Below, one piece after another: positions 8,049 to 15,240 of a stretch of 43,382 nt of DNA (its first letter is position 1; each line of letters starts with the position of its first letter). A model generated the notes under the pieces. The model worked only from the letters and a program-made list of their open reading frames with translations. It did no database searches and had not been told where the DNA came from. The position numbers were made by a program, and so were the translations under genes. Source of the DNA: Bacillota bacterium (lineage in GTDB: Bacteria > Bacillota > Bacilli > Alicyclobacillales > SLC66); NCBI GenBank assembly GCA_026627345.1, contig JAPNUP010000100.1, positions 1 through 43,382 on the forward strand, in the 5' to 3' direction.

Positions 8049-8342
8049 GTGTTGACATCGAAACAGACCGCCTTTTTGCGTTCGTTAGCGCATGCTGAAC
8101 CGGCGATATTGCAGATCGGCAAGGGCGGCATCTCTGAGAATTTTCTCGATCAAGCGGGGCTTGCCCTCGAAGCGCGTGAACTCGTGAAGATATCCGTGTT
8201 AGCAAACGCAGAGGCGACGGCTGCACAAGCGTCCGAGGAGTTGCGAGACAAGCTGCATGCGGAAGTTGTACAAGTGATAGGTCGCACGGTGGTTCTTTAT
8301 CGTCGATCGCATGACAATCGGAAGATCACGCTTCCGAGATGA
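8049..8342 (+). CDS. yhbY: YhbY family ribosome assembly RNA-binding protein
   Basis: A 97-residue CRM-domain protein that binds pre-ribosomal RNA (YqeI in B. subtilis). The GxxG-type core is seen in PAILQIGKGGISENFLDQ, followed by ALEARELVKISVL and the end VVLYRRSHDNRKITLPR. The GTG at 8049 gives MLTSKQTAFLRS, matching the family start, with GGGAGG 10 bases upstream. It lies five bases after yqeH and overlaps the nadD start by four bases. Confidence 0.95.
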   Translation: MLTSKQTAFLRSLAHAEPAILQIGKGGISENFLDQAGLALEARELVKISVLANAEATAAQASEELRDKLHAEVVQVIGRTVVLYRRSHDNRKITLPR

Positions 8343-8944
8343 GTGCGCGCCGGGTCTGCCTATTCGGAGGGACGTTTGATCCCCCTCACGTGGGTCATCT
8401 GCTCATCGCGCAGGTGGCCGCAGAAGAGTGGGGCGCAGATGTCGTGTTATTTGTCCCGGCTTCGGTTCCGCCGCACAAAGCGCCAGAAGGCGTATCAGGT
8501 GCGCTCGATCGCGTTGCCCTGGTCGAAAAGGCGATCGGTGAATTCCCCCTCTTTGACGTGTCGCGAATCGAGCTCGATCGGCCAGGACCCAGTTTTACGG
8601 CCGACACGGTCTTGCAGTTTCGCGAGATGTGGCCGGATGCCAAACTCGCTTTTTTGCTCGGAGCTGATATGCTGCAGACGTTTTTTACGTGGGAGCGGGT
8701 ACAGGATCTCGTGGCTCACGCTGATCTATTAGTGGCGCCGAGGCCCCAGGTGGATTTGGAATCGTCTGCGCGCCAGGTGCGCCTCGAGATGCCGGACATC
8801 GCGTTGCAACCTCTTGACATGCCGGCGCTCGATATCTCCAGTAGCTGGCTGCGCAATCGATTGGCGCAAAACTTGCGCTGTGAATTTCTGTTGCCAAAAG
8901 GCGTGGCGGAGTTGATTGTGCAAAAGGGGATGTACAAGTCGTGA
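8339..8944 (+). CDS. nadD: Nicotinate-mononucleotide adenylyltransferase
   Basis: A 201-residue enzyme that joins ATP and nicotinate mononucleotide to give deamido-NAD. The nucleotidyltransferase signature FGGTFDPPHVGHLLIA and the second motif DISSSWLRNRL (ISSTxxR type) are both present. The start overlaps the end of yhbY and the stop overlaps the yqeK start (GTGA), so translation is coupled through the operon. Length is normal. Confidence 0.97.
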   Translation: MSARRVCLFGGTFDPPHVGHLLIAQVAAEEWGADVVLFVPASVPPHKAPEGVSGALDRVALVEKAIGEFPLFDVSRIELDRPGPSFTADTVLQFREMWPDAKLAFLLGADMLQTFFTWERVQDLVAHADLLVAPRPQVDLESSARQVRLEMPDIALQPLDMPALDISSSWLRNRLAQNLRCEFLLPKGVAELIVQKGMYKS

Positions 8945-9513
8945 AGCGATTGCAGCAGGCGCTTCGTGAGCGGCTGACGCCGGGTCGCTTCGCGCATGTA
9001 GCAGGTGTCGTCAAAACGGCCGAGTCACTCGCGCGACTTTACGGCGCCGACCCGCATAAGGCGATACTCGCTGCCTGGTTGCACGACTATTATCGCGAAG
9101 CGAGTGAAGACGAGCTTACACACCTAGCGCAAGACGTGGGGATGGCGCTGCCAGAAGGTCCAGCGGTGACGTGGCATGGTCCGATCTGCGCTGCGCGAAT
9201 GAAACGAGACTTTGCGGTCGATGATGAAGAGGTAAAGTTTGCAGTTGCTTATCATACCGTGGGACATGCTGTGATGCCACTTTTGGCGCGTATTTTATAC
9301 GTGGCTGACGCGATAGAGCCGACGCGCCGGTATCCCGGAGTAGAGGATCTGCGCACTTTGGCGCAGCAGGACTTGACGCTGGCGTTGGCGCGTACGGCAG
9401 ACGATTCCATTCGCTATCTGCTTTCACGAAACGAAGAGATTGCACTGGCCACTGTGGCGATGCGAAATGAAGCCTATCGGGAGTACCGTACTTGTAATCG
9501 CTCTACGATATAG
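8941..9513 (+). CDS. yqeK: HD-domain Ap4A hydrolase (YqeK)
   Basis: A 190-residue HD-domain phosphohydrolase. The metal ligands are visible as RFAHVAGV, AWLHDYYRE (HD), WHGPICA, AYHTVG and LYVADAIEPTR, the order seen in YqeK proteins that split diadenosine tetraphosphate symmetrically. The GTG start at 8941 overlaps the nadD stop. The C-terminus is a short polar tail. It is followed after 40 bases by rsfS. Confidence 0.94.
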   Translation: MKRLQQALRERLTPGRFAHVAGVVKTAESLARLYGADPHKAILAAWLHDYYREASEDELTHLAQDVGMALPEGPAVTWHGPICAARMKRDFAVDDEEVKFAVAYHTVGHAVMPLLARILYVADAIEPTRRYPGVEDLRTLAQQDLTLALARTADDSIRYLLSRNEEIALATVAMRNEAYREYRTCNRSTI

Positions 9514-9553
9514 CATACAGTAGAAGTACAACAAGTCATTAGGAGGCCTGTGA

Positions 9554-9904
9554 ATGCGCGAAAAGTACGAGGAGTACGCTAGGGTGGCTGCGGATGCAGC
9601 GGACAGTAAGAAAGCCAGAAATGTGGTGGTTCTGGACATCAGGGAACTGTCTGTGATAGCGGACTATTTTATTATCTGTAGCGCCAATTCACGTACCCAA
9701 GTACAGGCGATCGCAGACGCCGTTAAAGACAAGCTCGAAGAGAACGGCCTGCAGTGTAAAGGGGTAGAAGGCAAGGATGACGCCAAGTGGGTGCTGATCG
9801 ATTTTGGTGATGTAGTCGTGCATGTGTTTAACGAAGAAGAGCGTGACTTCTTTGGCCTTGAGCGCCTGTGGGGCGACGCCAAACGCCTGTCAGTGAGCGT
9901 GTAA
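9554..9904 (+). CDS. rsfS: Ribosomal silencing factor RsfS
   Basis: A 116-residue protein that binds L14 on the 50S subunit and blocks subunit joining when nutrients are short. The family core VVVLDIRELSVIADYFIIC, the block VEGKDDAKWVLIDFGDVVVHVF and the end FFGLERLWGDA are all present. ATG at 9554 has AGGAGG 7 bases upstream. It belongs to the operon with nadD and yqeK, a common grouping. Confidence 0.97.
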   Translation: MREKYEEYARVAADAADSKKARNVVVLDIRELSVIADYFIICSANSRTQVQAIADAVKDKLEENGLQCKGVEGKDDAKWVLIDFGDVVVHVFNEEERDFFGLERLWGDAKRLSVSV

Positions 9905-9946
9905 TAGCGGTATCACCCCTCGCGATTCGAAATGAGGTTTTGGGTT

Positions 9947-10786
9947 TTGTACAGTCAATTAGCGAGTGTGTACGACAAGCTAATGGGGGATATCCCTTAT
10001 GATCGTTTTGTTGGCTTGTGGGAAGAGATGCTTGCCAAAACAGGTTTAGCGACAGATCAACTGATTGACATGGGCTGCGGTACAGGCATGATGATACCGC
10101 AGTTTTTGCGTCGAGCGCGCCGTGTGGTGGGGGTCGATCCTTCTTTGGAGATGCTCGCGCAAGCGGAACAAAGAGTGGCATCCTACGGCCGGCGCGTGTC
10201 GTTCGTTCAGGCTCGCGCAGAAGCGTTTGCGTCGCCTGTGAAAGCGGATGGATGCATGGCTTTTTGCGATGTCCTGAGCTATACGAGAAGTCAAGAAGAA
10301 TTGGCGCGCTCGTTTGAGACGATGGCAAAGGCGCTTAAACCTGATGGCTGGGTCCTGTTTGACGTACACTCGCCACACAAGGTCCTTGAGGGGATCGGCG
10401 ACAACTTGTACGGTGATATTCGAGACGAGGAAATCGCGATCATGAAAACCGAGGTGGCAGTTGCGAACCTCGAGGTGACATATGATGTTGTCTTGTTGCT
10501 GCGTGAATCAGACGGACGCTATGCGCGCTATGAAGAAAGGCATGTGCAGCGCGCTTTCGAACTCGAAATCCTCTTGCAGGCTCTGGCACAAGCGGGGTTC
10601 GCGCGAGTCACACTCGGGGCCGACTTTGAGATGTGGTGGGGGAATCCGGAAGATGAGCTCACGACTCCTCGATCGGCGGACGTGTGCCAACTCGAAAAAG
10701 GAGCGGGGATCCGCATCGATGGCGAACCGCGCCTGAGTGTCATGGCACAAGCCGACCGTTGGTTTTTCTTCGCTCGAAAATCGTGA
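9947..10786 (+). CDS. yqeM: Class I SAM-dependent methyltransferase (YqeM)
   Basis: The 279-residue protein has a Rossmann methyltransferase fold. Motif I is LIDMGCGTGMMIPQFL, the acidic end of the second strand is VGVDPSLEM, and a DVLSYTR segment follows. The substrate is not known. The TTG at 9947 gives MYSQLASVYDKLM, which matches the YqeM start, and GAGG lies 9 bases upstream. An ATG at 9932 is in frame but lacks a ribosome site. It is the last gene of the yqeG operon and faces mntR across a 23-base gap with no clear terminator. Confidence 0.88.
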   Translation: MYSQLASVYDKLMGDIPYDRFVGLWEEMLAKTGLATDQLIDMGCGTGMMIPQFLRRARRVVGVDPSLEMLAQAEQRVASYGRRVSFVQARAEAFASPVKADGCMAFCDVLSYTRSQEELARSFETMAKALKPDGWVLFDVHSPHKVLEGIGDNLYGDIRDEEIAIMKTEVAVANLEVTYDVVLLLRESDGRYARYEERHVQRAFELEILLQALAQAGFARVTLGADFEMWWGNPEDELTTPRSADVCQLEKGAGIRIDGEPRLSVMAQADRWFFFARKS

Positions 10787-10809
10787 TGTAGCTAACTCTA
10801 GCGCCTGTT

Positions 10810-11283
10810 TCAAGCCTCAGTGCTTTTAATGACATCACTGGTCAGCGACAGCGTCGCAGCATTCTTGTCGATGTATTCCCTTCGGAATTTCGAAAAGGCA
10901 GACAGCATTTGGGGATTGCTTTGAAAAAACTGCATCAGGTAATAAAGCTGGGTCACCGTTTGCGGACTCACATGGTGTTCAATACCTTCGACATCCACAC
11001 GGATCGTATCTTCCTGGATCCCTAGCATGCGCAGTAATTCCTCGAGCATCGCGTGGCGCTCAATCATCGCTTTACCCATCTGTTCTCCGGACGTAGTCAG
11101 CAAAATCCCGCGATACTTTTCGTACGTGACATAGTCCTGTTCATCGAGCTTCTGAAGCATTTTGGTGACGGAAGATGGTTGGACCGCCAAAGAGGAAGCG
11201 ATGTCCGAAACCCGGGCGTACCCCTTGTCTTTCATGAGCTGATAGATTTTTTCCAGGTAATCCTCCATGCTGGGGGTAAGCAC
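10810..11283 (-). CDS. mntR: Manganese-responsive transcriptional repressor MntR
   Basis: A DtxR-family regulator of 157 residues that represses Mn uptake when Mn(II) is bound. With the GTG at 11283 as start, the numbering of the metal ligands is identical to B. subtilis MntR: D8, E11, H77, E99, E102 and H103 are all present. The helix-turn-helix segment is ARVSDIASSLAVQPSSVTKMLQKL. An in-frame ATG at 11316 would add 11 residues; neither start has a strong ribosome site. No transporter gene lies next to it, so its targets are elsewhere. Confidence 0.95.
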   Translation of the reverse strand: MLTPSMEDYLEKIYQLMKDKGYARVSDIASSLAVQPSSVTKMLQKLDEQDYVTYEKYRGILLTTSGEQMGKAMIERHAMLEELLRMLGIQEDTIRVDVEGIEHHVSPQTVTQLYYLMQFFQSNPQMLSAFSKFRREYIDKNAATLSLTSDVIKSTEA

Positions 11284-11324
11284 AGCGTCGCCCACTTTCG
11301 TGAAGTATCCATACATTTTACTAC

Positions 11325-11339
11325 AGATCGTCCCGATCT
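11325..11339. repeat. Short dyad upstream of mntR
   Basis: AGATCG, TCC, CGATCT form a perfect 6-bp inverted repeat just before the possible mntR starts. It does not resemble the known MntR box. It could be an operator or chance. Confidence 0.35.
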
Positions 11340-11479
11340 TGCATCTGAAACTGTAGGATTTGTGGAGCCATAGAGAGGCAAGGATTCTCTCTTAGTAAAT
11401 ATACGAATTGCAAACAGGATTGTTCCCCATCAAGGCAGAACGTGTACCCACAAGTCGAGAAACAGCGGAGGCGATGGAT

Positions 11480-12229
11480 ATGCCGTTGTGGTGGGTGAAG
11501 CTGAGACAGCGGGTGATGTCGCAGAAAAAGACCGCTACTTTATTCTTGGGCCTGCTCTGTGCGCTGTGGGGGATCTACGCCTGGCAGGCGCTATCCAAGG
11601 CGCCTGTGGGCCATTCGCAGGGCACTGGTTTAGGACTAGCTGCACAGTCGCCCGTGAAGTACGGTTCCATAGCGCGTGCGAAGACCGTGAAGTACGGTTC
11701 CATAGCGCGTGCGAAGACCGTGAAGCCGCCAACGATGACGATCTATGTCGTGGGCGCGGTGAGACGACCTGGGCTCTATCACCTGGTCCTTGATGCCCGG
11801 ATCGCGGATGTTATCGCAAAAGCTGGGGGCGCTACTGCAGACGCCGATCTGGCCGCGATTGATTTGGCTGCGGTAGTAGAAGATGGCATGGAAGTTGTGG
11901 TCCCGAATAGGAATCAGACGGAGCCTGTCGCGTCCGTCAGTGGGGCTGCCGACCCGAGTCTAGCGAACGCCGGGGCAGAAAGTAGTGGCAGATCGGTTGC
12001 AGGTAAGGGCCACCACAAGAAAGAACTGGCGCCAGGAGAACGCTTGAACGTCAACAAGGCCAGTGCAATCGCGCTTGAACAGCTTCCAGGTATCGGCGCG
12101 AAGCGAGCAGAAGCCATCATCCAGTTTCGATCGCGCCATGGATTGTTCACTTCGATTCCGGAGCTTGGTCATGTGCCGGGGATTGGAGTGAGTGTCCTCG
12201 CTAAGATCACGGCATACGTGACGCTGTGA
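11480..12229 (+). CDS. comEA: ComEA family DNA-uptake protein
   Basis: A 249-residue membrane-anchored DNA receptor. One transmembrane helix (about residues 18-37, ATLFLGLLCALWGIYAW) is followed by a linker with a duplicated 11-residue unit VKYGSIARAKT, an SLBB domain (TIYVVGAVRRPGLYHL to MEVVVPN), a Ser/Gly linker, and a C-terminal helix-hairpin-helix DNA-binding domain (LNVNKASAIALEQLPGIGAKRAEAII and LGHVPGIG). ATG at 11480 has GGAGG 8 bases upstream; an ATG six bases earlier and a TTG at 11408 are also in frame. comEB is absent; comEC lies downstream across a minus-strand insertion. Confidence 0.94.
   Translation: MPLWWVKLRQRVMSQKKTATLFLGLLCALWGIYAWQALSKAPVGHSQGTGLGLAAQSPVKYGSIARAKTVKYGSIARAKTVKPPTMTIYVVGAVRRPGLYHLVLDARIADVIAKAGGATADADLAAIDLAAVVEDGMEVVVPNRNQTEPVASVSGAADPSLANAGAESSGRSVAGKGHHKKELAPGERLNVNKASAIALEQLPGIGAKRAEAIIQFRSRHGLFTSIPELGHVPGIGVSVLAKITAYVTL
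11654..11719 (+). repeat. Two perfect tandem 33-bp repeats inside comEA
   Basis: Units 11654-11686 and 11687-11719 are identical and begin GTGAAGTACGGTTCCATAGC; GTGAAG of a third unit follows at 11720-11725. Each unit encodes VKYGSIARAKT in the linker after the transmembrane helix. Zero divergence points to a recent duplication. Confidence 0.95.
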
Positions 12230-12252
12230 TTGGGAGATCGGAGAAAGGAAAA

Positions 12253-12285
12253 GGGGGAACGGCCTGCAACGGCGCCGTTCTCCCC
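12253..12285 (-). terminator. Terminator between comEA and the NlpC/P60 gene
   Basis: GGGGGAACGG (12253-12262) pairs with CCGTTCTCCCC (12275-12285). Read on the minus strand it is followed by a pyrimidine/T-rich run (CCTTTTCCTTTC), so it serves the NlpC/P60 gene; it may also stop comEA transcripts, less efficiently. Confidence 0.6.
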
Positions 12286-12337
12286 TCTATAAAAAGGATG
12301 TTGGCAGAAACGAGCGGTCTGTATATGTATGGTGACT

Positions 12338-13048
12338 TTATGAGTTGCCGGTGATGCGACAGGCGCCTACATAGCGACTTGACCAGTAGTACGGGTCATG
12401 GATGTTGTCGATTTCAACATCCGTACTTGCAGCGTTGATGAACTGACCGCCACCGATGTAGATGCCTACATGAGAGATTCCACCACTGGTATTGAAAAAC
12501 ACGAGGTCACCTGGCTGTAAGTCAGCCTCGCTCACTGGGGTGCCCATCTGTGCTTGAGCGGCGGCAGAGTGCGGTAGAGAAATGCCGAACTGCGCGAACA
12601 CATACTGCGTAAAGCCAGAACAGTCAAAACCAGCAGGGCTGTTACCGCCCCACACATAAGGGTCGCCAAGGTACTTCTCGGCTCGTGCAATGAGGCGCTC
12701 GCCAAAAGTAGTAGCCGTAGGCGTGACTGCCGTCCCTTGCGCACTGTGCTGGATAATCGTGAATACGCCTTTGGTCACCACATCAGTGGCGCCCAGCTTA
12801 TGGTCTTTCTTGAATCCAATCACTGCGTGAGCAGTTACGGGGCCAAAGTATTGCGTAATGCCTTCTTTTCTCGGAAAGTAGCCGAGATGTCGAAGGTCGG
12901 ACTGAAGAACGGAGACATCTGCTCCTGTCGAGCCATATTGCATGACGACACTGTTGCTTTCGTCTGCAAACGCCAGTTGGGGAGACACTGCTCCAGTAAG
13001 CAGCGTTCCGATCACGGCGACGGACGCCACGAGAGAAAACGCACGCAA
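12338..13048 (-). CDS. Secreted NlpC/P60 peptidoglycan hydrolase with PG-binding domain
   Basis: A 236-residue exported wall hydrolase. A signal peptide (MRAFSLVASVAVIGTLLTGA, probable cut after LAFA) is followed by a peptidoglycan_binding_1 domain (YGSTGADVSVLQSDLRHLGYF) and a C-terminal NlpC/P60 domain with the catalytic Cys in GFDCSGFTQYVF and the His in ISHVGIYIG. Such enzymes usually cut D-Glu/meso-DAP links. I chose the TTG at 13048: AAAGGGG lies 8 bases before it and it gives a proper signal peptide; the frame is open further upstream but that stretch is the riboswitch leader. It is likely regulated by c-di-AMP through that leader. Confidence 0.9.
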   Translation of the reverse strand: MRAFSLVASVAVIGTLLTGAVSPQLAFADESNSVVMQYGSTGADVSVLQSDLRHLGYFPRKEGITQYFGPVTAHAVIGFKKDHKLGATDVVTKGVFTIIQHSAQGTAVTPTATTFGERLIARAEKYLGDPYVWGGNSPAGFDCSGFTQYVFAQFGISLPHSAAAQAQMGTPVSEADLQPGDLVFFNTSGGISHVGIYIGGGQFINAASTDVEIDNIHDPYYWSSRYVGACRITGNS

Positions 13049-13185
13049 AAAAATAGGCCCCTTTCTAATGCCTCCGAGGTTAGTTGTCGGGTTAGGGCTG
13101 AAAGGTAGCCCCTCTGAAAAATACAGATTCACCCCAGGTGTTTCGTCCCCCGTACTGAGTAGAGCCACTCAGATTCGGCTTTATC
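13047..13185 (-). promoter_or_regulatory. Cyclic di-AMP riboswitch (ydaO/yuaA type) before the NlpC/P60 gene
   Basis: On the minus strand the roughly 140-base leader holds the conserved ydaO pieces in order: GCCGAATCTG, ACGGGGGACGAA, TGGGGTGAATCTG, and GCCCTAACCCGACAAC followed by TAACCTCGGAGGC. Family knowledge: this motif binds c-di-AMP, turns expression off, and very often precedes cell-wall hydrolase genes. The expression platform is visible: GGCTACCTTTC (13110-13100) can pair with GAAAGGGGCC (13065-13056), with one bulged A, followed by TATTTTTTT, a terminator. The AAAGGGG ribosome site lies within the 3' arm and the TTG start directly after the T run. Confidence 0.88.
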
Positions 13186-13196
13186 ACTCTACTCGT

Positions 13197-13225
13197 ATTC
13201 TACCAGTTGCGACACAGTCTGACAA
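13197..13225 (-). promoter_or_regulatory. Sigma-A promoter of the riboswitch/NlpC transcript
   Basis: On the minus strand TTGTCA (complement of 13220-13225), 17 bp, TAGAAT (complement of 13197-13202). The predicted start at about 13190 is just before the riboswitch aptamer, giving a leader of about 140 bases. Confidence 0.75.
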
Positions 13226-13230
13226 GTGCA

Positions 13231-13249
13231 TTGTGTACACTTTACACAA
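13231..13249. repeat. Inverted repeat just before comEC
   Basis: TTGTGTA (13231-13237), CACTT, TACACAA (13243-13249): a perfect 7-bp inverted repeat two bases before the comEC ribosome site and six bases upstream of the -35 of the minus-strand riboswitch promoter. It has the size of a dimeric regulator site. Confidence 0.5.
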
Positions 13250-13264
13250 AGGGAGTTGGTGGGG

Positions 13265-14905
13265 ATGCACAGTCCGGTTGTGTGGCTGAGTATCTGCCTC
13301 GCGACAGGCTTATGTTGCGCCGCCTTTCAGTGGCAAGCGTTTGCGAGTGCCGCTGCCATACTTGGCGTGGCCGTCTCCATCGTGCAATATGCTATGGCGC
13401 GGCGTGCCGTTCGTCGCTTCTGGTGCGTTCGTGTGGGTGATCCCGAGGAAAGTGTCATTTGCAAACCTCAAAACGTGACCCGTGCGCGAAAAAGCGCGAT
13501 TTTATTGCCGCTGCTGGCCGGGTGTTGCCTATGGGCCGGGTCTGTGATCGGACAAGCTCATTTGCAAGGAAGAGAGATCGCCTCGTCGTGGTTGCAGGCC
13601 AGCCAAACAGCGGGCGCTGTACTAACCACAGGTACGCTCAGCGGGCCGCTCGAGCGAGTGGGACGACATGTAGAAGTCCCGTTTCGCGTCAGTGGCGTAT
13701 ACACGTCAGCCGGGCTACGTCTATTGCCCGAGATCGCCACTGTCTGGCTCGAGATTACGCTACCGAAGGTTCAGCAACAGGAGACCGGCCGCACGGTGCT
13801 GCGGTCCTATGTGATGGCACAGCACTTGCGACCTGGAGATCGGATTATGGACTACGTATTTTTCTCGCGTGTGCCGCCGGGCCCGTTTGCCACGGCACTG
13901 CGCAGGCGCGGAATTCTTGTTATCGGTCGTTCATCCATCTATGGCGTTACAAAGCCGAGCGGGATTGCCCCCACGAACTTTGATATCTGGACCTGGTATG
14001 GACGGGCTCTCGCCGATGTAGAAGCTCATGTACAACGTGCTTACGGGGCTTCTGCCGCTGCGTGGTTGCTGTCTATTGGACTCGGTGATCACGTGAGCTT
14101 AGACACCAAGGTGATTCAAACGCTTGCCGGAATCGGCGCGGTTCATGCCCTCATCGCATCAGGAGCGACGATCAACATGACAATTGCACCAATCATCCAT
14201 CGTCTCAGGAGGCGCAGTCCGAACTACGCAGCCCTTTGGTACCCGCTCGGAGTACTGTCACTGATTGCGCTTTTGACCATGACGGGTCTTGCCTTGCCTG
14301 CACTTCGCGCCGGCATCGCCTATTTCTATCGGTTGACAGGCGCGGCCTGTGGCATTAGGACCAATCGTATAGTGGCTAACGTACTGGCTCTCGATGTCAT
14401 TACGCTGTTCCAGCCCGACGCGATTTTGGATCCTGGCGTCCTATTGTCTTTCGCGGCGGCTTTCATTCTCTCGCCGCTCGCGAAAGTGGTAGAAAGCCTG
14501 CTTCCGAATCGCCTTCCATCCGTCGTGCGCCGCGTAGCCGCCCGGGGGTTTGCCGCAGAACTCGGAGTGACGCCTCTGATCGCTGTATTGTTTGAGCAGT
14601 TCTCGATGGTCTCTTTGTTAGTCAATCTGTTTCTATACCCGCTGCTCGAAGCGGCTATTCCTTTCTCGATGGTTCTGTTGGCAGGCAGTTATCTCACATG
14701 GCCTGGTGAAAAGTGGCTCGCAGAGGGCTTAACATTCGCTGCCGATGGGCTGACATCGGCCATATTGTATTTGCAACATTTTCCGTTGGTTCTACACTTG
14801 CCGCAGGTGACGTATTTTGAGATATTAGTCTACTTCATAGCCCTTGGCAGTGGCGCCCATGCAATGCGCAGGTATGGATCGCGTCCGCGCAGTCAATACT
14901 TGTAA
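13265..14905 (+). CDS. comEC: ComEC/Rec2 family competence channel lacking the C-terminal metallo-beta-lactamase domain
   Basis: A 546-residue polytopic membrane protein. It starts with transmembrane helices and a DUF4131-type soluble segment (about residues 90-240), followed by the Competence domain with many helices, including AGIGAVHALIASGATIN and LPALRAGIAYFYRLTG. ComEC moves single-stranded DNA across the membrane. Usual Firmicute ComEC proteins are about 750-800 residues and end with a metallo-beta-lactamase domain; here the frame stops at ...RYGSRPRSQYL and no such domain is encoded downstream before the next genes. ATG at 13265 has GGGAG 9 bases upstream. It may depend on a separate nuclease or be partly inactive. 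Confidence 0.88.
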   Translation: MHSPVVWLSICLATGLCCAAFQWQAFASAAAILGVAVSIVQYAMARRAVRRFWCVRVGDPEESVICKPQNVTRARKSAILLPLLAGCCLWAGSVIGQAHLQGREIASSWLQASQTAGAVLTTGTLSGPLERVGRHVEVPFRVSGVYTSAGLRLLPEIATVWLEITLPKVQQQETGRTVLRSYVMAQHLRPGDRIMDYVFFSRVPPGPFATALRRRGILVIGRSSIYGVTKPSGIAPTNFDIWTWYGRALADVEAHVQRAYGASAAAWLLSIGLGDHVSLDTKVIQTLAGIGAVHALIASGATINMTIAPIIHRLRRRSPNYAALWYPLGVLSLIALLTMTGLALPALRAGIAYFYRLTGAACGIRTNRIVANVLALDVITLFQPDAILDPGVLLSFAAAFILSPLAKVVESLLPNRLPSVVRRVAARGFAAELGVTPLIAVLFEQFSMVSLLVNLFLYPLLEAAIPFSMVLLAGSYLTWPGEKWLAEGLTFAADGLTSAILYLQHFPLVLHLPQVTYFEILVYFIALGSGAHAMRRYGSRPRSQYL

Positions 14906-14932
14906 AAGAGTTTGGACGACACCATAAAGTAG

Positions 14933-15139
14933 GTGATTGATATAGAAAGCCACGCCACGGCACTTGAACTCGAACTTCTTTGCGAACGCTTGATGATTTG
15001 TGCATTTGCTGTGCAAGATGATCCAGAGTGGGGCAAACTCGCAGATCTGCTTCAATCAGCGGCGCAGCTTGCCGGCTTTTTGAAAGATAGAGAGGCGGCT
15101 TACCACTGGACAGAGCAACTATTATACGAACATAAGTGA
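14933..15139 (+). CDS. Hypothetical small helical protein
   Basis: A 68-residue frame (MIDIESHATALELELLCERL onward) begins with GTG 27 bases after comEC. It is acidic, has predicted helices rich in Leu and Ala, two cysteines, and no membrane segment or signal peptide. The ribosome site is weak. It ends just before a strong terminator, which supports its being the last gene of the comEC unit. I do not recognise the family, and it is not the membrane protein YqzM that occupies this place in B. subtilis. Confidence 0.55.
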   Translation: MIDIESHATALELELLCERLMICAFAVQDDPEWGKLADLLQSAAQLAGFLKDREAAYHWTEQLLYEHK

Positions 15140-15154
15140 GTATACAGATGCACC

Positions 15155-15182
15155 GCATTCCCTTACGAGGGAATGCTTTTTG
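15155..15182 (+). terminator. Rho-independent terminator after the comEC unit
   Basis: GCATTCCC (15155-15162) and GGGAATGC (15169-15176) form a perfect 8-bp stem around TTACGA, followed by TTTTTGCTTTTT. Confidence 0.88.
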
Positions 15183-15240
15183 CTTTTTGGCAGACAATGA
15201 AGGTGAGGTCATATGCAATCTTCAAGGGAGTGTCCCCAAG

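Noticed and set aside
11654-11725. CRISPR-like direct repeats
   Set aside because: The units are directly adjacent without spacers and are coding in frame within comEA. No CRISPR array was seen elsewhere.
13049-13168. N-terminal extension of the NlpC/P60 protein
   Set aside because: This stretch is the c-di-AMP riboswitch; translation from there would put 40 polar residues before the signal peptide.
15136-15240. Upstream extension of the NADH dehydrogenase frame
   Set aside because: It runs through the terminator at 15155-15182 and adds residues before the FAD-binding start.
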